Counted from the first letter of the stretch, positions 50,266-62,380 are shown. The stretch: DNA of 64,000 nt from Mycolicibacterium senegalense (GCF_019645875.1 NZ_CP081000.1:2480001-2544000); one strand, 5' to 3'. Translations and numbers: made by a program. The notes: generated by a model from the sequence alone, not told the origin.

Positions 50266-51386
50266 CCCACCAGGATGTCAGCCAGTCTCAGGGACATCCT
50301 GGCTCGGCGGTCGGCGTAACCGCGTGCTGCACGCTGAATTTCGGCGGTCTGCTCGGTTCTGATGTGTTGGTAGCGGCGCAGGGCCGGGCCGAAGCCGTCT
50401 TCCGGCGCGGTGGCGATCTGTGCGGCCAACTCGGCGGCGTCCTGGATGGCCTGATTGGCACCCTGACCGCCGAACGGGGTCATGGGGTGCGCTGCGTCCC
50501 CGAGTAGCGCTATACGTGCGCTGGTCCAGAGGTCGATGGGATCTCGGTCGTAGACGGGGTGCATGTACACCGGGCCGGTCGCGGCGCGCAGCAACCGCCC
50601 GACGGCCGGGTCGAATTCGTCGAACTGGCAGGCCAGCGACTCCAGATCGGCCCGCGCAGACCACAGATGCAGCGGTGGCTCGTCGACGCCGAGAGTGGCA
50701 TCGACAGCAACCTGTCGGCCGGCCCGCACCGGCATGGAGATGACGTGTTTGGCATAGTCCGCCGAATGCCAGGAGCGGAGCCGATCGTTGGGGAGGCCGA
50801 GACAGTCGGCCGGACTCACGGCTCGGAAGATCACCGATCCGCAGTAGTGAATGTCGTCGCTGCTGAACATCTTTCGCACCGTCGAGCGCAGGCCGTCGGC
50901 CGCGATCACCAAGCCTGCCCGCACTACCTCGCCGCTGGAGAAGGTGAGCTGGACATGGTCATCTCGCTCGGTGATGTCGGCGAGCTCATGACGAAGCCGT
51001 ACCTGGTCGGATCCGACGGCCGAGACCAAAAGGCTGTGGAGATCGGCGCGGTGCACGGTACGGGGCGCGACGTCGGCATCGGCATAACCGAACCGGCCGT
51101 GCTCGGCGCCTTGCCGGGGCGGGGCCGAGTAATCGGTAATCGTCTCCAGGCGGCCGAGTTGATCCAGGTTCTCGAAGTATCGGGTGGCAGAGGAGATTCC
51201 GGTAAAGGCGTCGAGGATGCCCCACTGAGAGAACAACCGCAGGGTCTGTGGTGAGATGCCCAGCGGGCCGCCGACTTCGCCGAGCTCGCGGGTCTTGTCG
51301 AACACGACGGGGCGGTGGCCGTGGCGCTGCAGGGCGACGGCGGCCGACAGCCCGCCGAGGCCGGCGCCGACGATGGCGATATCCAT
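50262..51386 (-). CDS. FAD-dependent aromatic-ring-type monooxygenase (PHBH fold)
   Basis: A 374-residue class A flavoprotein hydroxylase. The FAD motif [17 protein letters not shown] is at residues 7-23, the ADGLRSTVR motif (DG fingerprint) near 150, and [22 protein letters not shown] (GD motif) near 280. Relatives hydroxylate salicylate, hydroxynicotinate, or inactivate drugs such as rifamycins and tetracyclines. AAAGG supports ATG 51386. It is the last gene of an operon with an MFS exporter and a solute-binding-like protein. The substrate is unknown. Confidence 0.9.
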   Translation of the reverse strand: MDIAIVGAGLGGLSAAVALQRHGHRPVVFDKTRELGEVGGPLGISPQTLRLFSQWGILDAFTGISSATRYFENLDQLGRLETITDYSAPPRQGAEHGRFGYADADVAPRTVHRADLHSLLVSAVGSDQVRLRHELADITERDDHVQLTFSSGEVVRAGLVIAADGLRSTVRKMFSSDDIHYCGSVIFRAVSPADCLGLPNDRLRSWHSADYAKHVISMPVRAGRQVAVDATLGVDEPPLHLWSARADLESLACQFDEFDPAVGRLLRAATGPVYMHPVYDRDPIDLWTSARIALLGDAAHPMTPFGGQGANQAIQDAAELAAQIATAPEDGFGPALRRYQHIRTEQTAEIQRAARGYADRRARMSLRLADILVG

Positions 51387-51402
51387 GGTGTGCCTTTCAG
51401 GT

Positions 51403-52680
51403 TCAGGGGATACGGGCCAAGGCTTCGGCGTCCAGGTAGACACCGGAGAGCACGTCGGGCCGATAGCTGATGACGGTGCGGACATTGCACAGAGGCAGCC
51501 ACAGGCCGCCGGCGATGATTCGACGCTGGATGACGTCCACCAGCTCACCGCGCCGGCCACCGTCGGCGCAGACCAGCTGGGCGTCGAGCAGTCTGTCCAG
51601 GTCGTCGGGTTGGTTACGACGGTTCATGTTTCGCGCGTTGACGGCGAACTGGAACCGCAGCAGATCGGGGTCACGGCCGGTGAAATAGAAGAAGCGGAAG
51701 TCGTAGTCCCCGGATTGCTGACGGTCGCGCAATTCGGCGAAGTCGACGTCGGCGAGGATGAGGTCGATGCCGTGACGCTTCCATTGGGCGGCGACGGCGG
51801 TGAGGATGGCGGTGTCGATGGGGGAGAACGTGCTGTTGAACACCACTTCGAAGGAAAGTCGCGATACCCCTGCGGCGGCGAGGAGCCGACACCCGGTCTC
51901 CGGGTCATAGGCAAGGTCGGTTGAGCAGTCCAGGTACCCGTCGGTCGTCGGAGTGAGCACTGACGACGCGACGCTGTATCCGTGGGCGTCCAGGATCGGC
52001 TTCAACGCGGGTCGATCGATCAGCAGTGATAGGGCACGCCGGATCGCCGGATCCGCCAGCGGACCGCGGCAAGCATTGGGGCACAAGCCGTAACTGATGC
52101 CTGGATTGTGGATATCGGCCACGGCGCTGCCCTCGTCGGTCCCGGCGTAGAGGTCTCCTGTGACGGCTTTGCGAAACGCCATTCGGCGGGTGTTGTCGGT
52201 CAGGCCTTCGCCCGTCGGTACCCACCGCCCGGTGCCCAGCCCCACGGGGCTTCTGATTGCGAGGTTCACGCCGGCCAGGGACCGGAGAAAGGCCGCATTG
52301 TGTTGTGCGAAATGGAATGTCACGGTGTCGGTTGCGCTGTCGACGCGGTCGAGCCCGGTCAGCATCGTGGCCGCGGCGGGCGGCGGTGAAACATGTTTGA
52401 GGGTGCCGATGTCGGAGAAGCTCCGGGCGACCGCCTGCGATGTGAGCGGTGTGCCATCAGAAAAGCACCTGTCGGTCCGGATCGCCATGTCGAGGGTGAG
52501 CGGGTCGCGGTACCGCCACGAGGTGGCCAGCCATGGCCGGAGTTCTCCCGTGCCCGCATCGATATCGAGCAGGCTCTCATAGACCTGCCGGCAGTACGTT
52601 TTCGACATGGTGTTGTACGCCAGTCTCGGATCGTCGGTGAGCTGGTCAGTCGGCCAGGCGAAGGTGAGGTGGCGCTTCAT
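51403..52680 (-). CDS. Family 5 solute-binding-like protein without signal peptide
   Basis: A 425-residue protein matching the peptide/nickel binding family (DppA/OppA): YESLLDIDAGTGELRPWLATSW near residue 35, the typical FSDGTPLTSQAVARSF near 75, ADPAIRRALSLLIDRPAL near 215, and FEVVFNSTFSP. It starts at the mature fold (MKRHLTFAWPTDQL) with no signal peptide and no lipobox cysteine. ATG 52680 overlaps the MFS stop (ATGA) and no alternative upstream frame encodes a leader. It is about 100 residues shorter than usual. It may therefore be cytosolic, like the sensor domain of SgrR, or a decayed binder. No ABC permease lies near. Confidence 0.82.
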   Translation of the reverse strand: MKRHLTFAWPTDQLTDDPRLAYNTMSKTYCRQVYESLLDIDAGTGELRPWLATSWRYRDPLTLDMAIRTDRCFSDGTPLTSQAVARSFSDIGTLKHVSPPPAAATMLTGLDRVDSATDTVTFHFAQHNAAFLRSLAGVNLAIRSPVGLGTGRWVPTGEGLTDNTRRMAFRKAVTGDLYAGTDEGSAVADIHNPGISYGLCPNACRGPLADPAIRRALSLLIDRPALKPILDAHGYSVASSVLTPTTDGYLDCSTDLAYDPETGCRLLAAAGVSRLSFEVVFNSTFSPIDTAILTAVAAQWKRHGIDLILADVDFAELRDRQQSGDYDFRFFYFTGRDPDLLRFQFAVNARNMNRRNQPDDLDRLLDAQLVCADGGRRGELVDVIQRRIIAGGLWLPLCNVRTVISYRPDVLSGVYLDAEALARIP

Positions 52681-53972
52681 CGTGGCGACACCAATCGTGT
52701 TGTCTTCCAGGCTGAACGGGCCGTGACAGTCGCGACGACTCCGATCAGCGTTATCGCTGCCGCGGCTCCGCCGGGCAGATGGGTGCCCAGGCCGTCGATC
52801 ATCGTCGCTCCGGCCGCCACCCCGATCGCGGCGCCCAAGGCCCGAAGATAGTGATACAGGCTGGAATCGAACGCGATCTGGGTGGAATTGGTCAGCACGA
52901 TACTGGCCAGCGAACTCCACAGGAATCCCATCGCGGCGCCCATCAGTGCGGCACTGATCAGCAGCAGCTGCGTGGGCAGGCTGAGCCCGGCCACGATCAG
53001 AAATACCGAGCCGACGCATATCAGGCGAGTGCTTTTCCGATTGTCACCGGGCCTGCCGAATCTGAGCACGGGGATCAGCCCGGCCAAGAACGCCATCGGC
53101 AGCAGGAACAGTGCGGCGGTATAGGAACTCAGTCCTCGTAGCTGTTGCAGGACAAACACGGTCGAGAGCGTGAAAATGTTTGTCGCCACACCCGCGACGA
53201 ATACCACCACCAGACTTTTCGCCACCACCGGGGACTGGGACTGCCTGCGCAGGACGATCACGGCTACTCCGAGCAGCGTCGCCAACGCGAGCAAGGCAAC
53301 CTTGACCTGCAACGCACCAGACCAACCGATCGTCAGGAAGATCGCCAATTGCGCTGTGGCCAAACCCACGACGGGTAGCGCTTCCCGGGTCGCGGAGGCG
53401 CCGGGGTCTGCGTCACCACGGCGCATCGGCGCCAGGCCGAGCAGCACCATCGCCACCACCGTGGTGACGGTGGTCTCGTACGGAAATGAGCGCCAGCCCC
53501 ACAGATCGTTGAGCACTGCGGTGATCAGCGGTGAGCACAGCGCAGATGCCGAGACCACCAGGCCCCACGCGCCCAGCACGGCCGAATGATGGTCTGGATA
53601 GAACTGTGCCCGGATGATGCGGAAAATCTGGGGCGCGAGCACGGCCGAGGCGATGCCCTGTGAAAAGCGCAACGCGATGAGGACCCAGAACTCGGGGCTG
53701 AGGCCGGCGGCGAGACCGAGCAGGGCCAGCGCCGCCGAACCGGTGAAGAAGGCAGAAGTAGGGCTCCACCGGTGCGACAGCTGGCCGGCAGGCAGCAGCG
53801 CCAGACAGAATCCGGCCAAGAACGCCACGCCGATGTACGCGGCCTGAGCGAACGGGATGTCGAAATATGCGGCGACCGCGGAGTTCAGCAGGACCGCCGA
53901 CGATGAGTTCGAGTAAAGGGTGTATTCGGTCAGGTAGAGCGACGCCGCAACGGCGCAAAGGGACGGCTTCAT
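52677..53972 (-). CDS. MFS transporter
   Basis: A 431-residue major facilitator with about 12 membrane helices. LPAGQLSHRWSPTSAFF resembles the loop 2-3 motif, and RFSQGIASAVLAPQIFRIIRAQF resembles motif B/C of drug-proton antiporters. It probably exports a small molecule. First gene of the MFS, family 5 binder, FAD-monooxygenase operon. A 14-bp perfect palindrome is centred about 77 bp upstream of the ATG. Confidence 0.87.
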   Translation of the reverse strand: MKPSLCAVAASLYLTEYTLYSNSSSAVLLNSAVAAYFDIPFAQAAYIGVAFLAGFCLALLPAGQLSHRWSPTSAFFTGSAALALLGLAAGLSPEFWVLIALRFSQGIASAVLAPQIFRIIRAQFYPDHHSAVLGAWGLVVSASALCSPLITAVLNDLWGWRSFPYETTVTTVVAMVLLGLAPMRRGDADPGASATREALPVVGLATAQLAIFLTIGWSGALQVKVALLALATLLGVAVIVLRRQSQSPVVAKSLVVVFVAGVATNIFTLSTVFVLQQLRGLSSYTAALFLLPMAFLAGLIPVLRFGRPGDNRKSTRLICVGSVFLIVAGLSLPTQLLLISAALMGAAMGFLWSSLASIVLTNSTQIAFDSSLYHYLRALGAAIGVAAGATMIDGLGTHLPGGAAAAITLIGVVATVTARSAWKTTRLVSPR

Positions 53973-54042
53973 GACGCCTCGAAGCAGATAGCAGGAACGA
54001 ATGGGCAGCGAGAGCTAACCCGAGATCCTCTTCAGCGGCGCC

Positions 54043-54056
54043 AACCGAGCTCGGTT
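54043..54056. promoter_or_regulatory. 14-bp palindrome upstream of the MFS operon
   Basis: AACCGAGCTCGGTT is a perfect inverted repeat in the 175-bp gap between the MFS gene and the next gene. It may be an operator for the MFS operon. No regulator gene is adjacent. Nothing else stands out in this gap. Confidence 0.4.
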
Positions 54057-54147
54057 CCAGATCGAGGACAGCGCAGCATGCGCGTCCGCTCGATCAAATC
54101 CGGCTCCCATGGCGTCCACTGTAACCGAGGCGCCGGCCGGGCCCGCC

Positions 54148-54525
54148 TTACAGGCCCGCGCTCCTGCGCAACCGGTTGACCAAGCCGCGGACCGCGCTCT
54201 CGGTGGCGGCCAGCGGTGACATCACCGCTTCGCCGATCCCGACGATGATTTCGACGCGGTCCACGATCGACTCCAGCCGGTCGACCATGCTGATGAGTCG
54301 GGGCGCGAGCTCGTCGATACGGGTGATGGTCTCGTTGAAACGGTCAAGGGTGACATCCAGGCCGCCGGTCGATTTGTTGAGGTCGACGAGCGTGGTGCTC
54401 AGGTCGGTGAGCAGGGTATCGACCTGTTCCACCGTCATATCGGCGTTGAGCGCAGCCTGCGTCAAGGTCCGGATTCTCTGCCGCCCGGAGTTCGGGCGGG
54501 CGCGGCCGTCACCTTTGTCTGCCAT
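54148..54525 (-). CDS. Small helical protein of unknown function
   Basis: A 125-residue protein. A basic N-terminus (MADKGDGRARPNSGRQRIR) precedes a long heptad-like helical region from about 20 to 105 (VDTLLTDLSTTLVDLNKS, then ITRIDELAPRLISMVDRLES), probably coiled coil, and a basic end (NRLRRSAGL). There is no signal peptide or strong membrane segment. CATACT lies 7 bases upstream of the ATG, so it may be leaderless. It lies downstream of pgl on the same strand. I do not recognise a function. Confidence 0.7.
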   Translation of the reverse strand: MADKGDGRARPNSGRQRIRTLTQAALNADMTVEQVDTLLTDLSTTLVDLNKSTGGLDVTLDRFNETITRIDELAPRLISMVDRLESIVDRVEIIVGIGEAVMSPLAATESAVRGLVNRLRRSAGL

Positions 54526-54581
54526 GCCGAACAGTATGGCCGGTTGGGAACCGAACGGGGCCGAACCGCGTCTGAATCTTT

Positions 54582-54731
54582 GTGCGGCATTACTGCGAAT
54601 CCCGGGCCCGGTCGGTCGCTGCGGCGGCCCGGGCCACGCCCAACCACGAGGTGGCCGACTATCTGGCCGGCTACGCCGAGGCGTTGGCAGACACCGCGAG
54701 CGAGCGGCACGGTGGTGCCCCGGACGATTAG
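54582..54731 (+). CDS. Possible small ORF of 49 residues
   Basis: GTG 54582 opens a 49-codon frame ending at TAG 54729-54731, on the strand opposite its neighbours and between two genes. The product is alanine- and arginine-rich with a helix-like end (NHEVADYLAGYAEALADTAS). No ribosome site is obvious, and a stop lies just upstream. It could be a remnant or chance; codon use looks coding-like by eye only. Confidence 0.25.
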   Translation: MRHYCESRARSVAAAARATPNHEVADYLAGYAEALADTASERHGGAPDD

Positions 54732-54744
54732 TCGCCCGGCCGGC

Positions 54745-55452
54745 TCAGAGCTTGCCGGCGGCGGCCTCGTCGAGCAGCCACACGGTCTTCTCCTGCCCGA
54801 TGGCCCCGGCGGCCGGGACGTCGACCGGATCGGCACCACCGATCGCGGCCGCGACCGCATCGGCCTTCGCCTCGCCGGAGACCACCAGCCAGACCTCGCG
54901 AGATTGCCGAATCGCGGGCAGTGTGAGGCTGATTCGGCGCGGCGGTGGCTTGGGGGAGTCGGTGACGGCGACCACCAATCGGGTGGCCTCGCGCACCGCC
55001 GGGGTGTCGGGGAACAACGAATTGATGTGTCCCTCGCCGCCCATGCCCAGCAGGTGCACGTCGAACTGCGCGGGCAGTTGCTCTGCGTATGCGGCAGCGG
55101 CATCGTCGATGGCGTCACCGAATTCGCCGTCGCTGGTCGCCATTCGGTGCACGTTGGCCGGGGGAATGTTGACGCCCTCGAGCAGCGCGTCGTATGCCTG
55201 CTGGTCGTTGCGTTCGGCGTCGCCCTGGGGCACGAAACGGTCGTCCCCCCAGTACAGCCGCACGTTCGACCATTCGATCTCGGCGCCGGCCACGTGACGC
55301 AGCATGGCGATCCCGACGGTGCCGCCGGTCAGCACGATGTCCGCCGCGCCGCGGGCGGCTATCGCCGACGTGATCGCCCCGACCAGCCGTGCACCCGCCG
55401 CGGCGGCCAATTCCTCTGCACCGGCGTAGGTCTCGATGATGCGTTCAGACAT
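54745..55452 (-). CDS. pgl: 6-phosphogluconolactonase
   Basis: A 235-residue enzyme hydrolysing 6-phosphogluconolactone in the oxidative pentose phosphate pathway. Family blocks are [15 protein letters not shown] near residue 40, [34 protein letters not shown] near 135 and [21 protein letters not shown]. Called devB in M. tuberculosis. The ATG overlaps the opcA stop by 8 bp; last gene of the tkt-tal-zwf-opcA-pgl operon. Confidence 0.95.
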   Translation of the reverse strand: MSERIIETYAGAEELAAAAGARLVGAITSAIAARGAADIVLTGGTVGIAMLRHVAGAEIEWSNVRLYWGDDRFVPQGDAERNDQQAYDALLEGVNIPPANVHRMATSDGEFGDAIDDAAAAYAEQLPAQFDVHLLGMGGEGHINSLFPDTPAVREATRLVVAVTDSPKPPPRRISLTLPAIRQSREVWLVVSGEAKADAVAAAIGGADPVDVPAAGAIGQEKTVWLLDEAAAGKL

Positions 55453-56352
55453 AACTCACCTTGTCGATGCCCGTGAGGGCGTCGTAGTAGATCTCGTCGG
55501 GGTCGAGCCGGCGCAGATCCTCGGCCAGGCACTCCTTTGCCTCGCGGCGGGCCAGCGGCACCAGCGCATCCGGCTTACCGGTGCGGCTCAGTGTCGCGGT
55601 GACACCGGTCTGTGGACGAACCAGGGTGACGGTCTCGCTGGGCCGGGTGAGTTCGACCTTCAACTCGCCGACGGCGCGGGTCACCGGTCCGTCGATCCGG
55701 TTGGCCAGCCACCCGGCCAGGATGTCGAGCGCCGGCTCGTCGCGCAGCCCGGATACCAGCGCCGAGGTGATGGGCTCGTGCGGCGGCTGGTCGATCGCGG
55801 CAGCCAGCAACGCGCGCCAGTAGGTGACGCGACTCCAGGCCAGGTCGGTGTCACCGGCGGTATAGCCGTTGAGGCGGCTCTTGATGCACGCCAGGGGGTC
55901 GGTGCCGTTGGTGGCATCGGTGATCCGGCGAATCGCCAACTTGCCCAGCGGGTCCTGAGCCGGTACCGCCGGTGCCAGATCGGGCCACCAGGTCACCACC
56001 GGCGTGTCCGGGAGCAGGAACGGCGTCACCACGCTGCTGGCATGGTTGGCCAGCGGGCCCGACAACCGCAGCACCACGACCTCGTTGGCGCCGGCGTCAC
56101 GGCCCACCCGCAACTGGGCGTCCAGCCGCGGCTCGGTGGTCAACCGGTCGCCGGGAATGACCACGATCACGCGGCAGGGATGCTCACGGCTCGCCGCGTT
56201 GGCCGCATCGATCGACTCCTCGAGCATCGCTTCGGAGTCGGTGGAGATCACCAGCGTGAGCACCCGGCCGAGGGTGATCGCGCCGCCCTCTTCACGCATC
56301 GCGACGATCTTCTTGTTGATCGCGCCGGTATTGGTGTCGGGCAGATCGACTA

Positions 56353-56356
<4 letters not shown>
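55445..56356 (-). CDS. opcA: Glucose-6-phosphate dehydrogenase assembly protein OpcA
   Basis: A 303-residue protein conserved in actinobacteria and cyanobacteria that is needed for activity and oligomer formation of Zwf. Visible blocks: [48 protein letters not shown], and [19 protein letters not shown]. The start is GTG 56356: GGAGG lies 6 bases upstream, it overlaps the zwf stop as GTGA, and the length then equals that of the M. tuberculosis protein (303). ATG 56368, four codons earlier, is rejected since it contains that ribosome site. Confidence 0.94.
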
Positions 56357-57899
<1,543 letters not shown>

Positions 57900-57903
<4 letters not shown>

Positions 57904-59015
57904 TTCTTCGCGGCGTCGAGTTGGCCCTGTGTCGCGTCGAGCAGTTCCTGCCACGACTTTTCGAACTTCTCCACGCCCTCGTCTTCGAGCACCTTGAACA
58001 CATCGACGAGGTCGATCCCGATGGCGCTGAGTTTGTCGAAGGTCTCCTGTGATGCCGCGGTGGTCCCGCTGATGGTGTTGCCGGTGATCTCGCCGTGATC
58101 GGCAACCGCCTCCAACGTCTTCTCCGGCAGCGTGTTCACCGTGTGCGGTGCGACCAACTCGGTGACATACATCGTGTCGGAGTAGTCCGGGTTCTTGACG
58201 CCGGTCGACGCCCACAGCACGCGTTGCACGCGGGCGCCGTCGCCCTTGAGCGCGGCGAAGCGATCGGCGCCGAAGACTTCCTCGTACGCCGCGTAGGCCA
58301 GGCGGGAGTTGGCCACCCCGGCCTTGCCGCGCAGCGCCAAAGCCTCATCCGAGCCGATCTTCTCCAAGCGCTTGTCGATCTCGGTGTCCACCCGCGACAC
58401 GAAGAACGAGGCGACCGAGTGGATCTTGGACAGGTCGTGTCCGGCTTCCTTGGCGGCCTCCAGGCCGGCCAGGTAGGCATCCATCACCGCCCGGTGCCGC
58501 TCCACCGAGAAGATCAGCGTGACGTTGACCGAGATGCCCTCGGCGATCACCGCGGTGATCGCGGGCAGCCCCGCCAGCGTCGCGGGAATCTTGATCAACA
58601 GGTTGGGCCGGTCGACGATCTTCCACAACTCGATGGCCTGCAGGATCGTCTTGTCGGTGTCATGGGCCAGCCGCGGGTCGACCTCGATCGACACCCGGCC
58701 GTCGACGCCGTCAGAGGCCTCGTACTGCTTGGCCAGCACATCGCAGGCGTTGCGGACGTCGTCGGTGGTGACGGTGCGGATGGTGGCGTCGACGTCGGCG
58801 CCCCGCTCGGCCAGTTCTTTGACCTGGGCGTCGTAGGCGGTGCCCTTCGACAGTGCCGCCTGGAAGATCGACGGGTTGGTGGTCACCCCGACAACGCTGC
58901 GGGTGTCGATCAACTGCTGCAGGTTGCCGGTCTGCAGCCGCTCCCGCGACAGATCGTCGAGCCAGACTGATACACCCGCGGCACTCAGCGCCGCGAGATT
59001 CGGGTTCTGAGTCAT
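57900..59015 (-). CDS. tal: Transaldolase
   Basis: A 371-residue enzyme of the long actinobacterial/cyanobacterial transaldolase group. The start [12 protein letters not shown] and [10 protein letters not shown] near residue 45 are diagnostic, and the Schiff-base lysine is in LLIKIPAT near 139. [14 protein letters not shown] and [14 protein letters not shown] follow. It moves a dihydroxyacetone unit between sugar phosphates. It lies between tkt and zwf in the operon. Confidence 0.96.
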
Positions 59016-59065
59016 GTTCGCCTTCTCCTGCCAGTCGACGGTTAGTTGTCACGACCGCGGTGCGG

Positions 59066-61156
59066 TCAATTGTCCAGGGATCGTTCCGCCGCGGCCGCCA
59101 CGGCCTCGGGCGTGAAACCGAACTCACGGAACAGCGTCTTGTCGTCAGCCGAGGCGCCGTAGTGCTCGATCGAAACGATCTCGCCGGTGTCCCCGACCAG
59201 CTTGTACCAACTCTGCGCCACCGCGGCCTCCACCGCCACCCGGGCCGAAACCGCCGGCGGCAGCACCGAATCGCGATATTCCTGAGGCTGCGATTCGAAC
59301 CACTCGACGCACGGCATCGACACCACGCTGGCGTTGATGTCCTTGTCCGCCAACAGCTTCTGGGCTGCGACGGCCAACTGGACTTCGGAGCCGGTGGCGA
59401 TGATCACCACGTCGGGGTTTTCTTCCGGAGTGCCGCCCAGCACGTAACCGCCGCGGGCCACGCCCTCGGCGCTGGTGCCTTCGAGCACCGGAACGCCCTG
59501 GCGGGTCAGGATCAACCCGACCGGGCCGGTGCTGGCGGTGCGCTCCAGGATGGTCTTCCACGCGTAGGCCGTCTCGTTCGGGTCGCCGGGGCGCACCACC
59601 GACAGGTTCGGGATCGCCCGCAGAGCTGCCAGGTGCTCGATCGGCTGGTGCGTCGGGCCGTCCTCGCCGAGGCCGATCGAATCGTGCGTCCAGACGTAGA
59701 TCGGGTCGATGTTCATCAACGAGGCCAACCGCACGGCCGGCCGCATGTAATCCGAGAACTGGAGGAAGGTTCCGCCGTACGGCCGGGTCGGGCCGTGCAG
59801 CACGATGCCGGAGAGAATCGCGCCCATCGCATGCTCGCGGATGCCGAAGTGCAGGGTGCGGCCGTACCAGGTCGCATTCCAGTCCTCGGTTGAGATCGAC
59901 GGCGGCCCAAAGGAGTTCGCGCCCTTGATCGTGGTGTTGTTGCTGCCGGCGAGGTCAGCCGAACCGCCCCACAGCTCGGGCAGCGTCTGGCCAACGGCGG
60001 CCAGCACGGCACCGGAGGCGGCGCGGGTGGCCACCGGCTTGGAATCGACGTCCCAGTGCGGCAGGTCGGCGTCCCAGCCCTCGGGAAGTTCCTTGGCCTG
60101 CAGCCGGTCCAGCAGCGCCTTGCGCTCGGGCTCGCGCTTGGCCCAGGCGTCGAAGGTCACCTGCCACTCGTCGTGCGCCTTCTTGCCGCGGGCCACCAAT
60201 TCACGGGTGTGCGTGATGACGTCGTCGCGCACCTCGAAGTTCTTGTCCGGATCGAAGCCGAGCACCTTCTTGGTGGCCGCCACCTCGTCGGCGCCCAGCG
60301 CCGAGCCGTGCACCCCACCGGTGTTCATCTTGTTCGGGGCCGGGTAGCCGATGATCGTGCGCAGCGCGATGAACGACGGCTTGTCGGTGACCTTCTTGGC
60401 TTCCGCGATCGCCGCTTCGATTCCCGCGACGTTCTCGCCGCCCTCGACCTCCTGAACATGCCAGCCGTAGGCGCGGTAGCGCGCGGGCACATCCTCGCTC
60501 AGCGCGATGTCGGTGTTGTGCTCGATGGAGATCTTGTTGTCGTCCCAGAACACGATGAGGTTGCCGAGCTGCTGGGTGCCGGCCAGCGATGAGGCTTCGC
60601 TGGTGACGCCTTCCTCCATGTCGCCGTCAGAGGCCACCACGTAGATGTAGTGGTCGAACGGGCTTTCTCCCGGAGCGGTGTCGGGGTCGAACAGTCCGCG
60701 CTCGTAGCGGGCGGCCATTGCCATGCCGACCGCCGACGCCAGGCCCTGGCCGAGCGGACCGGTGGTGATCTCCACACCCTTGGTGTGGTGGTACTCGGGA
60801 TGTCCCGGCGTGAGCGATCCCCACGTGCGCAGTGCTTCGATATCTGCCAGCTCCAAACCGAACCCGCCGAGGTAGAGCTGCAGGTACAGGGTCAGGCTGG
60901 AATGGCCGCAGGACAGCACGAAGCGGTCGCGGCCGATCCACTCGGTGTCGCTGGGATCGTGGCGCAGTTGCCGCTGGAAGAGCGTGTAGGCGAGGGGAGC
61001 CAGGCTCATCGCGGTTCCCGGGTGGCCGTTGCCGACCTTCTGCACCGCGTCAGCCGCGAGCACCCGGACGGTGTCGACGGCCACGCTGTCGAGCTCGGTC
61101 CAGTCGTCTGGGTGGTTGGGCTGGGTGAGAGCGGTGATCTCTTCGGCGGTGGTCAC
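59066..61156 (-). CDS. tkt: Transketolase
   Basis: A 696-residue thiamine-diphosphate enzyme. The ThDP motif is [33 protein letters not shown] near residue 155-190; [10 protein letters not shown] and GHSSLTLY lie earlier, HFGIREHAM with the catalytic Glu near 415, and [15 protein letters not shown] near 470. GTG 61156 gives the family start [10 protein letters not shown] and has GAGGAAG about 10 bases upstream. First gene of the pentose phosphate operon. TAGGGT on the minus strand at 61228-61223 could be its -10 box. Confidence 0.96.
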   Translation of the reverse strand: MTTAEEITALTQPNHPDDWTELDSVAVDTVRVLAADAVQKVGNGHPGTAMSLAPLAYTLFQRQLRHDPSDTEWIGRDRFVLSCGHSSLTLYLQLYLGGFGLELADIEALRTWGSLTPGHPEYHHTKGVEITTGPLGQGLASAVGMAMAARYERGLFDPDTAPGESPFDHYIYVVASDGDMEEGVTSEASSLAGTQQLGNLIVFWDDNKISIEHNTDIALSEDVPARYRAYGWHVQEVEGGENVAGIEAAIAEAKKVTDKPSFIALRTIIGYPAPNKMNTGGVHGSALGADEVAATKKVLGFDPDKNFEVRDDVITHTRELVARGKKAHDEWQVTFDAWAKREPERKALLDRLQAKELPEGWDADLPHWDVDSKPVATRAASGAVLAAVGQTLPELWGGSADLAGSNNTTIKGANSFGPPSISTEDWNATWYGRTLHFGIREHAMGAILSGIVLHGPTRPYGGTFLQFSDYMRPAVRLASLMNIDPIYVWTHDSIGLGEDGPTHQPIEHLAALRAIPNLSVVRPGDPNETAYAWKTILERTASTGPVGLILTRQGVPVLEGTSAEGVARGGYVLGGTPEENPDVVIIATGSEVQLAVAAQKLLADKDINASVVSMPCVEWFESQPQEYRDSVLPPAVSARVAVEAAVAQSWYKLVGDTGEIVSIEHYGASADDKTLFREFGFTPEAVAAAAERSLDN

Positions 61157-61222
61157 TAAGCTCACTTCCTCGTCTTCTATCTGCTGGCACGTGCACGCAG
61201 TTGCCATGCTGCTACGACAAAC

Positions 61223-61228
61223 ACCCTA
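61223..61228 (-). promoter_or_regulatory. Putative -10 box of the tkt operon
   Basis: Minus-strand TAGGGT fits TANNNT, about 67 bp before the tkt GTG. The 232-bp gap between tkt and ctaB must hold divergent promoters; TACCAT at 61338-61343 is a candidate for ctaB. Confidence 0.35.
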
Positions 61229-61388
61229 GTGGGGCGGAGTCATCCGATGCAGACTGGTTCTCACACCGATATCCGGTCGTTTACCCGTAGTTGCCCCGGA
61301 ACAGACCCTGCGGTGTCGAGGCATTCAGGCGGCGGTCTACCATCGTGTGTAGTAGAAGCCGCGTGACGCCACCCGAGGAGTTATTTGC

Positions 61389-62321
61389 GTGAGCATTCGC
61401 GAGCGCCGGCTCATCAATGGGGCGCCGAGCCGAATACGATCCACGTTCCTGTCGTATTTGGCGTTGACCAAGCCGCGCGTGATCGAGTTGTTGCTGGTCA
61501 CCACCATTCCGGCGATGTTGTTCGCAGACCGCGGCACGATTGACCCGCTGCTGATCCTCAACACCCTGATCGGCGGTGGGCTCGCCGCGGCCGGCGCCAA
61601 CACGCTCAACTGCGTGGCTGACGCCGACATCGACAAGGTGATGAAGCGGACTGCCCGCCGCCCGCTGGCCAAGGCCTCCGTGCCGACCCGGCATGCACTG
61701 ATCTTCGGGCTCGTACTCTCCGTCACGTCGTTCTGCTGGCTGTGGTGGACCTCGAATCTGCTGTCCGGGTTGCTGGCCGTGGCCACGATCGCGTTCTACG
61801 TGTTCGTCTACACGTTGCTGCTCAAGCGCCGCACCTCGCAGAACGTCGTGTGGGGCGGCGCGGCCGGTTGCATGCCGGTGATGATCGGCTGGTCCGCGGT
61901 GACGGGCACCATCGGTTGGCAGGCGCTGGTGATGTTCCTGATCATCTTCTTCTGGACACCGCCGCATACCTGGGCGCTGGCGATGCGCTACAAAGACGAC
62001 TACAAGGCCGCCGGCGTGCCCATGCTGCCCGCCGTGGCCACCGAGCGTGAGGTCACCCGCCAGATCCTGATCTACACCTGGCTGACGGTGCTCACCACGC
62101 TGGTGCTGGCGCTGGCCACCGGATGGCTCTACGGCGCGGTGGCGCTGCTGGCCGGTGCGTGGTTCCTGGTGATGGCACACCAGCTGTACTCCGGGGTCAA
62201 GCGTGGTGAGCCGGTGAAGCCACTGCGGTTGTTCCTGCAGTCGAACAACTACCTGGCCGTGGTGTTCTGTGCGCTGGCCATCGACTCGGCACTCGCGCTG
62301 CCGACGATCTTCGGCCACTAG
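61389..62321 (+). CDS. ctaB: Protoheme IX farnesyltransferase (heme O synthase)
   Basis: A 310-residue UbiA-family membrane enzyme with about nine helices that adds a farnesyl group to heme B for cytochrome aa3. The first Asp-rich motif is [21 protein letters not shown] near residue 77, and the second is [15 protein letters not shown] near 200. GGAG lies 9 bases before the GTG. It is divergent from tkt, as in mycobacteria (Rv1451). Confidence 0.95.
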   Translation: MSIRERRLINGAPSRIRSTFLSYLALTKPRVIELLLVTTIPAMLFADRGTIDPLLILNTLIGGGLAAAGANTLNCVADADIDKVMKRTARRPLAKASVPTRHALIFGLVLSVTSFCWLWWTSNLLSGLLAVATIAFYVFVYTLLLKRRTSQNVVWGGAAGCMPVMIGWSAVTGTIGWQALVMFLIIFFWTPPHTWALAMRYKDDYKAAGVPMLPAVATEREVTRQILIYTWLTVLTTLVLALATGWLYGAVALLAGAWFLVMAHQLYSGVKRGEPVKPLRLFLQSNNYLAVVFCALAIDSALALPTIFGH

Positions 62322-62380
62322 ACACCGTCGGTTCTGCGGTCCCACCACTCGCACGCCGCTGTTGTGGCAGCGTTGTGCCC

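Noticed and set aside
52681..53019. N-terminal extension of the family 5 solute-binding protein that might carry a signal peptide
   Set aside because: The extra residues are Arg/Gly/Asp-rich without a hydrophobic stretch and are a shadow of the MFS gene.
61281..62354. A 357-codon minus-strand frame opposite ctaB
   Set aside because: It is a shadow of the membrane protein gene, rich in Gln, His and Arg, with no recognisable family.
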